The notes: a model not told the origin generated them from the letters alone. DNA of 31,415 nt from Phanerochaete sordida (GCA_019973155.2 BPQB01000160.1:1-31415); one strand, 5' to 3'. Positions 21,991-31,415 are shown, counted from the first letter of the stretch. Made by a program: numbers and translations.

Positions 21991-23284
21991 CTAAGGCTTG
22001 ATAGGAGCAGCCTTCGGCCAGTTCTGGAAGTGCCCAGCGGTCTTAAACAGCATGTTATACTCCGTCCCGTCGCCCTGCGAGAATGTCAGCACCGGTATGC
22101 ATACCCAGCGGCGATGTACTCACAAACAGGTCGTAGGGGAAGCCCTTGTTGAGCGGGACGACGTTGTCCAGGCGCTGGATCTGCTCGTCGGTGAGGTGCA
22201 GCTCGAGCGCCTCGATATTCGCGTGCAGCTGCTCGACCTTGCGGCCGCCGAGGATGGGGAAGACGTGCGGCGCCTTCTGCATGATCCACGCGATCGCGAC
22301 ACTCGTAATGTTATGCGCGCCGAGCTCCTTCGCGACCTTCTCGAGCTCCTGGCATACGCGCCGCTCCTCGGGCGTGCGCTTCCAGTCGGCGAAGATCTGG
22401 CGGCCCTGCTCGCCGCTCTCGAGGCGCCGCTGCTCCTCCGCGTCCGTGCGGATCTTGCCGCCGCCGAGCACGTTCCACGGCGCGACGGCCATGCCTGTCA
22501 GGTGTATCAGTGTATGGCCTCGTGCGAATGACGGGCGATGCTGCCCACCTTGAGCGATGCACATAGGCAAGATGTCCCGCTCGAAGTCACGGTCGATGAT
22601 GCTCCACTTGCCCTGGTAGATCGTGAACGGTGTCTTGCCCATCAGGCGGGCGTACGTGTTCGCCTGCGAGACGATCCACGCCGGGGTGTCGGAGACGCCG
22701 AGGTAGAGCACCTTGCCTTGCATCACGAGCGCGTGCAGGCCGTCCATGACCTCCTCGATCGAAGTCGTGTAGTCCCACCAGTGGACGTAGAGGATGTCGA
22801 TGTAGTCGGTGCGCAGCTTGCGAAGGGAGTCGTGCACAGAGTTGTGCATCGACTTGCTGTTGTTGCCGACGAACGCGCTGTGCCAGCCGTCCTTGCCGCG
22901 GCGGTAGTTCGTCGTGTACTTCGTCGCCAGCACGATCTCCTTGCGCACGCCGCGCACTTCCATCCACTCGCCGAGGAACTCCTCCGAGGACTCGTCCTGG
23001 CTGTCGCGATGTCAGCCGCCGCCCCCGCGAACAGAGAAGAGAACTCACTAGTTGTTCGCGGTGTCGATGAAGTTGCCGCCCGCGGCGTAGAACGCGTCGA
23101 GCAGCTTGAAGCTGCTCTCCTTGTCCATGCTGCCCATGCCGATCTGGTGCCACTTGTCGCCGATGCTCATGGCGCCGAGCTGGAGGGGCGAGACGTGGAT
23201 GCCGGCGCGGGAGGCGAGGGGGCGGTGGACACCGAGCTTGGTGGGCGGCGGCGGGGGTTGGGCCCAGGCAGAGACTCCAGACAT
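21991..23284 (-). CDS. AKR copy D: aryl-alcohol-dehydrogenase-type aldo-keto reductase
   Basis: Exons 23284-23049, 23000-22549, 22494-22124, 22074-21991; exon lengths 236/452/371/84 as in the plus-strand copies; 380 aa. The tetrad is conserved: Asp74 in NFIDTAN, Tyr79, Lys106 in VLATKY, His152 in LYVHWWD. It is the most divergent copy, with [42 protein letters not shown], and a last exon reading [12 protein letters not shown] where the others have [12 protein letters not shown]. It shares MCIAQG at the exon 2/3 junction with copy E, against MCIAEG or MCVAEG in A-C. Same predicted cytosolic NADPH-dependent aldehyde reduction. Confidence 0.93.
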
Positions 23285-23940
23285 TTTTGCAGCGGTGGGT
23301 GGGGTGTGGGAGTGGGTGGGAAGACGATGCTAGACATGTCGACGGCATTCTGAGGTTTTTATACCCGACAGGCAGATCGCTGGATAAGCTGCGAATGTTG
23401 CTGACGAGCAGAAGGCAGACGACGTGAGGCCTTTAGCGTGTTGCAGCCGTAATCGACGCGTGGGCATCGGCAAGGCCCTCCAGCGTGAGGACGCCCTTCC
23501 GGGTGCAGCGAAAGTGCGCCCCAGCTATGCGACTCCATGCCAGTCAGTCGCGAAGAAGCCTGCAGAATCAGTCAGCTAGCCGCAGGCGCTTACGATAAAC
23601 CTCAGCAGACCTACGACATGAGTGTTCTAAGAAGTGTGGCGCATGCCGAGGTTGACGTGTACATCCCGGCAGGCGGCTTGTGCATGAGAGTGCAGCTCCG
23701 GGCGAAGCCAAAGCGCGGACGCATCTGTGCCAAGAAAGGAAGTTTGTGGGATGACTCCTCTGCAATGCGGAGCCGCACCGATCCTGGGGCCAGGCGCGAA
23801 CGCCGATATCACCTATTTGAAAGCGGTCGTTGGTCTTGTAGGCGTCGATTCCAGCTCGAGGATGCCCTGCAGGCCGGTTTTCCGAGAGACCGGGAATTGT
23901 TACGGTAGTGTGCTGAGGGAAGAGTATCGAGAGTGAGGGC
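23285..23940 (-). promoter_or_regulatory. AKR D upstream region
   Basis: TATA (plus-strand TTTTTATACC) at about 23355-23364; ACACGTCAACCTCGGC box (minus) at 23645-23660; CCGG dyad (plus CCGGTTTTCCGAGAGACCGG) at 23874-23893. The box lies about 280 bp from the TATA instead of 73-89 bp as in the other copies. The region therefore has extra sequence, including about 200 bp without counterpart. Confidence 0.65.
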
Positions 23941-24564
23941 GCTGGGGGTCTGCGTATGTGTCATCAGCATGTAGCTTATGACAACGATGTAAAAGGTTGT
24001 TCAAAAAGACGGCGAGCACATTTCTGAGCTTATAAAATGTTCAGCACTTCAAGCGATGGGTTTCCGAGTCGTACAGCTGCCACGGTAGGAACGATTAAGT
24101 TCCCTCGCTGACCACCACGACATGAAATTTGCTCGAGTGTCTGCAGACAGTCTGCCTGTCTAAGTTCTTTGACCACTCTAGTCGGAATGCAACGAGTGAG
24201 AAGCTGCTGGTTGGCGGAGAAAGGAGTCGAACTTCCTCAGTTGCCGCCCACTAATGCGATTAGCGTCGCCTCGTAGGGTTAGGGTCGTCTAATTTTGCCA
24301 CCTCACTGCCCCACCGCTGCACTTTCACAACCTTGACGGCAATGTTCACAACAAAAAAAAGCCTGGATCCTCAGTCGTCCAAAACAATCATGCGATTGCG
24401 CTTAGTGGTGTGAATATACTCGGTAAGCGCATTCAAGTCACCGGTCTTCAATTTACTACTGTGTCGAAGCACGCATCGGACTCATTTCACAATTGCTGAC
24501 GATGCAAGGAATTTTATAGCACACTGCCCAGCGGAATCTTCATTAACGTGTGTACACTATGTTC
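23941..24564. other. Spacer between AKR D and AKR E
   Basis: No gene. Unlike the A-B and B-C spacers, no hydrolase remnant is visible. The AKR 3' flank is recognisable (minus GCATCGTCAGCAATTGTGAA, about 24490-24510). A tRNA-like stretch lies at 24213-24310 on the minus strand. Confidence 0.5.
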
Positions 24565-25861
24565 CTAAGGCTTGATAGGACCGGCCTTCGGCCACATCTG
24601 GAAATGTCCTGCAGTCTTGAAGAGCATGTTGTACTCTGATCCATCGCCCTGCAGGAGCGTCAGCGAGACCGAAGGCGTGCAGCGCGAGTTCACTTACGAA
24701 GACATCGTATGGGAAACCCTTCTTGAGCGGGACGACGTTGTCGAGGCGGCGCATCTGCTCGTCGGAGAGGCGCAGCTCGAGAGCTTCGAGGTTCGCGTGC
24801 AGTTGCTCGACCTTACGACCGCCGAGGATGGGGAAGACGTACGGCGCCTTCTGCATGATCCACGCGACCGCAATCGAGGTAATGCTCTGCACGCCGAGCT
24901 CCTTCGCGATGACCTCGAGCTCCGCGCACACACGCCGCTCCTCGGGCGTGCGGAGCCAGTCCTCGAGGATGGTACGGCCCTTCTCGCCGCTCTCGATGCG
25001 CCGCTGCTCCTCCGCGTCCGTGCGAATCTTGCCCCCGCCGAGCACGTTCCACGGCGCGATGGCCATGCCTGTCGGGTGTGTTAGCGTATGGCTCATGCAA
25101 ATGATGGAGGATCTTGCCCACCTTGAGCAATGCACATAGGCAGGACGTCCCGCTCGAAGTCACGGTCGATGATGCTCCATTTGCCCTCGTAGATCGTGAA
25201 CGGCGTCTTGCCCATCAGGCGGGCGTACGTGTTCGCCTGCGAAACGATCCAGGCGGGAGTGTCGGAGACGCCAAGGTATAGCACCTTGCCCTGCATCACG
25301 AGCGCGTGTAGGCCGTCCATGACCTCTTCAATCGAGGTCGTGTAGTCCCACCAGTGGACGTAGAGGATGTCGACGTAGTCCGTGCGCAGCTTGCGGAGCG
25401 AGTCGCGCAGCGAGTTGTGCATCGACTTGACGTTGTTACCGACGAACGCGCTGTGCTGGCCGCCTTTGCCGCGGTGGTAATCGGTCGTGTACTTCGTCGC
25501 GAGGATGATCTCGTTGCGGATGCCGCGCTTCTCCATCCACTCGCCGATGAACTCCTCGGAGGACTCGTCCTGGCTGTGGGAACGTCAGTCGCGGGCGCGG
25601 GCCATCATCGAGGAGGCGCACTCACTAGTGGTTCGCGGTGTCGATGAAGTTGCCGCCGGCTTCGTAGAACGCGTCGAGGAGCTTGAAGCTGCTCTCCTTG
25701 TTCATACTGCCCATGCCAAACTGCTCCCACTTGTCACCAATGCTCCCGGCACCGAGTTGGATGGGCGAGACATGGATGCCTGCGCGCGGAGCGAGCGGTC
25801 GGTGGACGCCGAGCTTGGTGGGCGGCGGCGGGGGCTGGGCGAGGAATGAGGAACTAGACAT
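24565..25861 (-). CDS. AKR copy E: aryl-alcohol-dehydrogenase-type aldo-keto reductase
   Basis: Exons 25861-25626, 25573-25122, 25068-24698, 24648-24565; 236/452/371/84 nt, 380 aa. The tetrad is intact (NFIDTAN, ILATKY, LYVHWWD). The N-terminus [17 protein letters not shown] matches copy B in style; the rest is close to A and B. The third donor is GTAAGT rather than GTGAGT. The start at 25861 aligns with the other copies, and TATA and box elements lie upstream at 25941-26037. Same predicted role. Confidence 0.93.
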
Positions 25862-26489
25862 GCTTTCAGAGACGTGGAGTGTGCGAGAGCAGTAGAGCGG
25901 TAGAGTGGACGGTGGTATGCATGTCGACGACGTCCCAAGGTTTATATAACCTCTCAGTCGCAGCTCGCGAAGCCAAAGCCGCTGCTGACGCAGCAACAGG
26001 GACACGATTTGGCGTGGTACAGCCGACGGTGACGTGTGCGCGGGGGCATCATGTCCCTTTTGCATGAGAGCGAACCATCGCACGAAGTTAGCTCGCGACT
26101 GCGTCTCCAAGGCCAAGACCCAAAGCGATGGGGAATTTTGCCGAGCGAAAGTGCAGGAACCTGAGGTGGCGCATGCTGTAGTCAGCAGCGTGGTGTAGCG
26201 ACAGTCGACGGGAGCGCGCTGGCATGCCCTACCGACGCCATCCTACGAGTGAAGCCAGCGAAGCAAAATTCCAGGGGCTTCTGCGCGAAGCGCGACTGGT
26301 CGGTCTCCCGACAGACCGGTGATTGCTAAGCAGACCTGCAGAGTCGAGGTCGAGGCTCTCGTCGTGGGCAAACAGCCGGGTTTTGGGGTTTACACGCACC
26401 TATTGAACACATCGACGTCTTGCAGGATGGCACAGCGTCGAACTCCGCGGTGCGCCACTTCATAGCCTGAACGTGGCGCAAGCACCGCT
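25862..26489 (-). promoter_or_regulatory. AKR E upstream region
   Basis: GACGTCGTCGAC on minus at 25923-25934, TATA (plus TTTATATAAC) at 25941-25950, ACACGTCACCGTCGGC box on minus at 26022-26037, CCGG dyad core GGTCTGTCGGGAGACC on minus at about 26302-26317. The order and spacing match the plus-strand copies in mirror image. Confidence 0.75.
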
Positions 26490-26800
26490 GCTAGCTTGCG
26501 GGAAGTAAGCTTGTACAACTCTCAATATAATGAATCATGCCATACTCGGTGCTCTGGTCCAGCAGCCAACTAATGCCTCCTCTGGCGTCCTTCTCGAATT
26601 TGCGGGCGAGAGCAATGTTTGGAAATTCCAGATGGAAGCGATGTATCGCGCCAGGATATCCTTCAGCGATATCAGCATCGGGGTAACGGGGCAAATATCC
26701 GTTTAAAAATCGTTCTTACGCTCCAATTCCGGTTATCACTCCCGTCCCGCGTGCACACCCCCTCGTCTCGGTCTAGGTCTTTGCTGCGGACCTGGGAGTG
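26490..26800 (-). pseudogene. Decayed C-terminal part of a 3274-type alpha/beta-hydrolase
   Basis: On the minus strand, CCGAGACGAGG (about 26758-26768) and following bases match exon 7 of the intact gene, GTAAGAACG matches its last intron donor, and the frame YPGAIHRFHLEFPNIALARK (about 26600-26660) matches exon 8, with the catalytic His kept. No hydrolase sequence upstream of exon 7 remains; AKR exon 1/intron 1 sequence abuts it instead. Confidence 0.85.
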
Positions 26801-26867
26801 GATGTACGCTGCCGGCAAACCCTTTGCCAGTCGCGGACGCAGGCCATCATCGAGGAGGCGCACTCAC

Positions 26868-27092
26868 TGGTTGTCGATAAAGTTGCCGCCGGCTTCGTAG
26901 AACGCATCAAGGAGCTTGAAGCTGCTCTCCTTGTTCATGCTGCCCCTGCCATACTTCTCCCACCTGTCACCGATGCTTGCGGCACCGAGCTGGACGGGCG
27001 AGACGTGGATGCCTGCGCGCAGAGCAAGAGGTCTGTGGACCGAGCTTGGTGGCAGGAAGCGGGGGAGGAGCCCATGGGGAAGTTCCAGACAT
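26868..27092 (-). pseudogene. AKR copy F: exon 1 relic
   Basis: From an ATG at 27092 the sequence follows AKR exon 1 ([10 protein letters not shown] start; [19 protein letters not shown] and [20 protein letters not shown] further on). It has lost 2 nt near 27040, which shifts the frame, and about 10 nt at the FIDTAN site, so FID is followed by Asn-Gln and a stop. The beginning of intron 1 (GTGAGTGCGCCTCCTCGATG) matches that of copy E closely. Exons 2-4 are absent. It is a truncated sister of copy E. Confidence 0.87.
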
Positions 27093-27618
27093 ACTTTCAG
27101 AGATGTATGGCGCGCAAGAGTGGTAGAGTGGGCAGTGTGATGCATGTCGCCGGCGTCCTGAGGTTTATATCCCCTCTGGGTCACAGCTCGCCGGACCCTG
27201 AAGTCGCTTCTGACGAGCAGCAGGGGCGTGACATGATTGTTGGGTACAGCCGAGGGCGACGTGTGCGCGACATAGAAGAGTTAGTACGTGGACGTCGACG
27301 TGAGAGCGATTGGGAGAGACATCGGAGGCGCTATGATGCAACCTCACGCAGGGATTGGCTGCAGCGCTACAGGAGCGCCCGGGAGTCGAGCTTTACAAAC
27401 GCGCGACCGCAAAGTCAAAGGGCGCATCATTCACAACAGATCTGCGTTAATCATAAAAAGTGCAGACTTGCAGTCTTGCTTGCTTGCATAGTCATGGTAG
27501 GCTCGCCTCCAGCCTCTCAAATTGTAGAGGACGCAGCACCGTCGTTCCTCCACAAAGACGACTGTATATTGACATAGGCAGCCTTGGCAGATATTGGAAA
27601 GTTATGCGGCTTCGTGGT
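27093..27618. other. Relic AKR F promoter, then plain intergenic
   Basis: TATA (plus GGTTTATATC) at about 27162-27171 and the ACACGTCGCCCTCGGC box (minus) at 27249-27264 persist although the gene is dead. From 27300 to 27618 nothing recognisable is present apart from the SDR 3' flank. Confidence 0.6.
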
Positions 27619-28709
27619 CTAGTCGGACTTGGCGAGGTACATCTCGAACATCTTCAGCACCGCATCCTTGTCGACGTCGTCGAAGTTCGTCGAGTGCGCG
27701 ATGTCCGCATGCTTCTCCGCATTGACAAGCGTCTCCTTCGCCTTCGCTTTCACGATCGCCATGCTCTCCGAGCCGAGCTGCACGCGAAGCGGCGGCGCAG
27801 GCATGCCCGCGATGCGCATGAGCGCGGCGCCGGCCTTGCGCGGGTCCCCGATCGCGCGCGAGGGCCCGCCGCCGAACGACATCGCGCGGAAGGCCGCGCA
27901 CGGCGAGTCCGGCGCGGCGTACGCGGGCGGCGACGGGAACACCTTGAGCGAGTCGCCACCCCACGCGGTGCGGAAGCCGCCCGGCTGCACGATGACGGCG
28001 GTGATGTTCCACGACGGGTCCATCTCCTTGCGAAGCGACTCCGTCATGCCCTCGAGCGCTGCGTGCGTGCGTCAGCCGGCGTGTCGACGGGGCGACGCAG
28101 AGGGGCTCACCGAACTTGGCGCCGTTGTAGATTGAGAGCGTCTGGTTCGAAGCGTAGCCGCCGCAGGAGCTCACGTTGAGGATGCGGCCGCCGACGCCGG
28201 GCGGGTTGACGTCGCGCATGAAGGGCACCGCCTGAGCGGGGACATCAGTGCTCGGCTCGACACGGCGCCCGCACGACGAAAACAGGGACGCACCCGCTGG
28301 CAGATGTGGAACGGGCCCCAAAAGCACGTCTCGAAGCAGCGGCGCGCCTCATCCTCGGGCGTGCCCTCGATCTCCGCGACGAGGCCGTAGCCCGCGTTGT
28401 TGACAACGACGTCGAGCCGGCCGAAGTGCTCCTTGACCTGCGCAAAGGCGGCGTCAATCTCCTCAACGGACGTAACGTCGAGGCGCTGGATGAGCAGCTG
28501 CGACGCGGGGTATTTGTCCTTGTACTCTGCGAGGACCTCTGGGCGCCGCAGCGTGGCGACGGCGCGATCACCCGCCGCAAGGACTGCATCGAGCAGCGAG
28601 CGGCCAATGCCCTGGGAGGCACCGGTAACTGGGTGAGAGGTATCAGTAGAGTTTCAGCAATGCGATACAGCAGCGACTCACTGAACCAAACGCGAGAGTT
28701 TTCAGACAT
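27619..28709 (-). CDS. Short-chain dehydrogenase/reductase (classical SDR)
   Basis: Exons 28709-28682, 28628-28294, 28231-28111, 28058-27619; introns 53, 62 and 52 nt; 307 aa. The cofactor motif TGASQGIG follows the first intron, NNAGYG lies mid-protein, the active site has Ser in NVSSCGGY and Tyr/Lys in SIYNGAKF, and PGGFRTAWGG follows the catalytic segment. By family it is an NAD(P)-dependent alcohol/ketone oxidoreductase, and it is about 50 residues longer than minimal SDRs. The substrate is not predictable. A TATA-like GGTATAAATACG (minus) lies about 70 bp upstream. It has no AKR-type promoter box, so co-regulation with the array is not supported by sequence. Confidence 0.9.
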
Positions 28710-29446
28710 TGCTGTGGAGGACGTCGGGGAGGAATGTGGAATTCTGAACGTCTGCCCACCTCGAGACAGCGTATTTATACCTCCTCAGCGCCAGCTCGTC
28801 GGCGAGAGATATTTCCTCAGCTCCCACAGACATACGCCACTCGACAGAGTGCCGGTGGACGTCGTCAGCGCGGCAGGCTGCTGACACGAGGGGCCCTGGT
28901 CAATACGGACGGGAAAATAACGCACGGCGCAGCGGCTGCGGGGGCGCCTGCCGATAGGCTGGCAATCGCTGGCATACTGCGCCATATATAGCATGCGCTC
29001 GGATTTTTCGCAGCTGCTTTTGGAGGTGTTTACGCTGGGATTGCTCGTCATCTGGCGACGCGAGGCGGAGACCGGCGGGGGAAGCTGATCGTGGCGGGTT
29101 GCCTTTTTGGGTGGCGTGCCTTGTTCCCACGCCTCCTCGGAGGCCGTCGGACGCCGCTCGCCACTGGAAAATAATCTGTAGTGCGTCCTGAACAGCGGGG
29201 GCTGCTAACTAGCATACGCGGTGTTCCACTGAAGGGTAGGTTGCTCGGTAGACCTGTACCGAATGCAGTCGTATCAACACACGCAAGCTGGGAGCACTAC
29301 AATACTTCGAAAAGAACCTGAGCCAACACGGCGCCGTGAACAGGTACCACCTCACGAACAGAAACATTTGACAAGGAATAGTGGAATAGTCAATATTACG
29401 TCTAATCTGTATCCTACATACAAAGTACAATATTGTCCGAGGGCAT
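28710..29446. other. Intergenic: SDR promoter and phosphate-carrier 3' flank
   Basis: Holds the SDR TATA at about 28768-28779 (minus). The rest shows no coding frame or repeat that I can support. Confidence 0.5.
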
Positions 29447-30739
29447 CTACTTGTCTTCCTTGTGAATCTCCAAGCCGGGCGGCGCACTCAACGCTGCGGT
29501 CGGTCCATGAGCATACAGACAACCAAAAGCACGAAGACACACTCACCATCCTTGATGGCGCCGTACATCAAGAACTGACCCGCGACGAGGCCCGCGGTCA
29601 TGACCATACGGGGGCCAAGGCCCGCGAAAAGGCCCTTGAAACCGGCCTCACGCGCGAGCACGGCGAGGCGGTGCGGCATCGAGCCTGTGGGGCCGTGGCC
29701 CTTGTTGATCTGGGAGAGGAGCGTGTCGGCGGGCTGGGAGAGGATGGCGGCGGCGAAGCCTGCGACGACGCCGCTGCCGAGGGCGATGGCGAACTTGCTG
29801 CCGCCGGAGAGGGAGCGGCGCGTCTCCTCGGACATGCTCCGGAACGCGAGCTCGTGGCAGAACTCGTTCACGGTGAACTGGCCGATCGCGTACGGGATCT
29901 GCTTGCAGAGGATGGGCAGGAAGCCGGCGTAGAGCCCGCGCATGCCCTCCTCGCGCGCGAGGCGCGTGAAGCCCGAGACGAGCCCGTTCGCGTAGCCGTG
30001 CTGCGAGACGAGTCGGATGCGTGTCGCCTCGAGCGGCGTCAGGAGGATGTCGGCGAAGAATCTGCGTGCGTGTGAGGGGCGCGTGTCAGCGTGCGGGCAT
30101 GCGGCGAGGGCGTGTGTGTGACGCACTCTGCGACGCTCGAGGCGCCAAGGTAGATCGCCGTGCGGTATTTCACAGCGCTCTCCTGGTCGCCGGCGATCTG
30201 GGTGAACTGCTTCTTCCAGAACTCGTAGCCGGCGAACTTCGCGCCTCCCTATCATGGTGCTCGTGTGAGACGTGTGCTTCGTGTAGAATCAAAGGAGAAC
30301 GCACCTGGACGAGGTATCCTACTGCTGTTGGGCCGAACCCAGTGAGAAGACCACTCGCACCCTCTGTTCTGATGACATGTCGTGCGCCGGTCAGGAGGTT
30401 GAGCTTCTTGTACTCTGAGTCGATCTGTATACGCGTTTTGACGACATCAATGGCTGGAGAGTGTGGTGAGCCAGAGGCGACGAGCGCAAAACGTTGAACT
30501 CACGCGTCATCCCTCCGTGGGTCACTCTGCCGGGCTGTCAACACCAGTGGGCTTGACATTGAGGAGATTCACGTACGTGCAACATAGTGCTCCTAAAGTC
30601 AGGGGACGAATGAGTGCCTCGACAGCATAAAGCGCGAGTGCGACTCACCAGCAGCAAAGAACTTGCTATAGTCCGTCAGCGTGAACTGTGGCACGGCAAA
30701 CGGCACCAACGCGGCGGGTTTTTCGTCGCTCCTTGACAT
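29447..30739 (-). CDS. Mitochondrial phosphate carrier (SLC25 family), seven exons with two microexons
   Basis: Exons 30739-30649, 30592-30577, 30526-30504, 30453-30305, 30248-30127, 30061-29547, 29493-29447; 320 aa. Three solute-carrier repeats show signatures: TPIDVVKTRIQ, TPLEATRIRL and a degenerate third (SQPADTLLSQINKG). The context FFADILLTPLEATRIRLVSQ is typical of the Pi carrier (Mir1/PiC) rather than of other SLC25 members, as are GYLVQGGAKFAGYEFWKK and PYAIGQFTVNEFCHE. It imports phosphate with protons across the inner mitochondrial membrane for ATP synthesis. Exons 2 and 3 are only 16 and 23 nt; both are needed to restore GALCCTVTHGGMTPIDVV. Likely a housekeeping gene. Confidence 0.93.
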
Positions 30740-31332
30740 CGTAGAGCTTTGCTGTTTCGTCTAGGGTATGAAAGGTCGAGGAGAGGGAGGGTATTGAAGT
30801 CGAGAGGGATGGAACTGTGCAGGGGTCGTGTGCGGTGCGGCATGGTCTATATATTTGGATGCTAAGAATGAGCGACCAGTAGGATGACATCAGAGTCGTC
30901 GCTCCCACACGGCCGTCGTGGGCAGGCAGCTCGGAGACTCGGAGGACACGGGAAACAGCGGGAGGAGACCTCAGACGCCGCGGCACGGCGCGCCAACAAC
31001 GCGCGACGTCATCTCAACCCTGCTCAAGCGCGTGGCCTGCGCCGCGAGACTGTATGCGCTTTACCACATCCACCACACACACAATCTTGGCATGGTATTT
31101 TCATGCCCGTCCGCAACGTTTTTGAGCAGCTTCTATTGCTAGTCGATGCGTGCGTGGCGTGGTCTTGAGGCCAAAGCGCCACCGGCCATACATTGCCAGC
31201 AACCTCGAGGCTAGTATCCCCCACCGCCATTCGCCAGTTTTTATACCAGCTATCCGCCCTATCTCAGCGCGCCCTTTCGCTTCCTTGCCAAACAAGGCCT
31301 CGAACTTCGCCCCGCCTTCCGCCGAGACAAGA
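30740..31332. other. Divergent intergenic region
   Basis: A TATA-like TCTATATATTTG near 30845-30856 could serve the phosphate carrier (minus). TTTTTATACC at about 31236-31245 could serve the plus-strand gene starting at 31333. No other feature was seen. Confidence 0.45.
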
Positions 31333-31415
31333 ATGGCTGACAGTCCTCATGCCAGCCGCTACGCAGTAGGGCGACCTCCGGCCGCAGAAGTAAGGCATCC
31401 CGCTCGTATCTCTGG
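31333..31415 (+). CDS. Probable first exon of an unidentified gene, cut by the window edge
   Basis: An ATG at 31333 opens 19 codons (MADSPHASRYAVGRPPAAE) followed by a good donor GTAAGG at 31390. A TATA-like sequence lies about 90 bp upstream, and the gene would be divergent from the phosphate carrier. The peptide is too short to identify. It could be chance. Confidence 0.35.
   Translation, partial: MADSPHASRYAVGRPPAAEVRHPARIS

Noticed and set aside
24270..24286. TAGGGTTAGGG motif (also GGTTAGGGTT near 21228)
   Set aside because: Only one to two units of a telomere-like repeat; too short to indicate a telomere or a healed break.
26864..27184. Continuous minus-strand frame including AKR-like sequence at F
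   Set aside because: It opens upstream of the TATA-proximal region in the wrong frame and becomes AKR-like only after the 2-nt deletion, then stops at the eroded exon end. It is a pseudogene relic, not a short functional protein.

Overview
This window looks like nuclear DNA of a filamentous basidiomycete, most likely an Agaricomycete of the wood-decay kind. The genes are GC-rich at third positions and are cut by many short (about 48-81 nt) GT-AG introns. Recognisable families include an F-box protein, a C2H2 zinc-finger protein, alpha/beta-hydrolases, aryl-alcohol-dehydrogenase-type aldo-keto reductases, an SDR, a TFIIIC subunit and a mitochondrial phosphate carrier. The species assignment is inference. 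Gene models below were spliced by hand by matching donor, acceptor and reading-frame phase.

Layout. 305-3038: a small C2H2 zinc-finger gene and an F-box-like gene (+). 3274-14697 (+): an eight-exon alpha/beta-hydrolase, then three aldo-keto reductase (AKR) genes A, B and C, separated by intergenic DNA that still carries decayed pieces of the same hydrolase, and finally a second, membrane-anchored alpha/beta-hydrolase. 14808-20476 (-): a 17-exon gene for the TPR subunit of TFIIIC and an uncharacterised 427-residue protein. 20477-21990: no resolved gene. 21991-27092 (-): AKR genes D and E, another hydrolase relic, and a truncated AKR (F). 27619-28709 (-): an SDR. 29447-30739 (-): the mitochondrial phosphate carrier, with two consecutive microexons. 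31333 to the edge: the probable first exon of another gene.

The most notable structure is the amplified AKR/hydrolase unit. Five intact AKR genes have identical exon lengths (236/452/371/84 nt, 380 aa each). Three point right and two point left, facing each other across a housekeeping block (TFIIIC). They share upstream DNA: a 20-bp CCGG-ended dyad, an ACACGTCA-containing box, a TATA box and a GACGTCGTCGAC element. Between copies lie hydrolase remnants in at least three states of decay, which records the ancestral unit as hydrolase plus AKR and shows that AKR copies were kept while hydrolase copies were lost. One remnant is a direct fusion of AKR exon 1 to the hydrolase's last exons. AKRs, hydrolases and a neighbouring SDR would suit the reduction and hydrolysis of aryl aldehydes, esters or lactones, but no substrate can be read from the sequence.

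A foldback element with long terminal inverted repeats (MITE-like) sits between the intact hydrolase and AKR A. No CRISPR array, rRNA or certain tRNA was seen.
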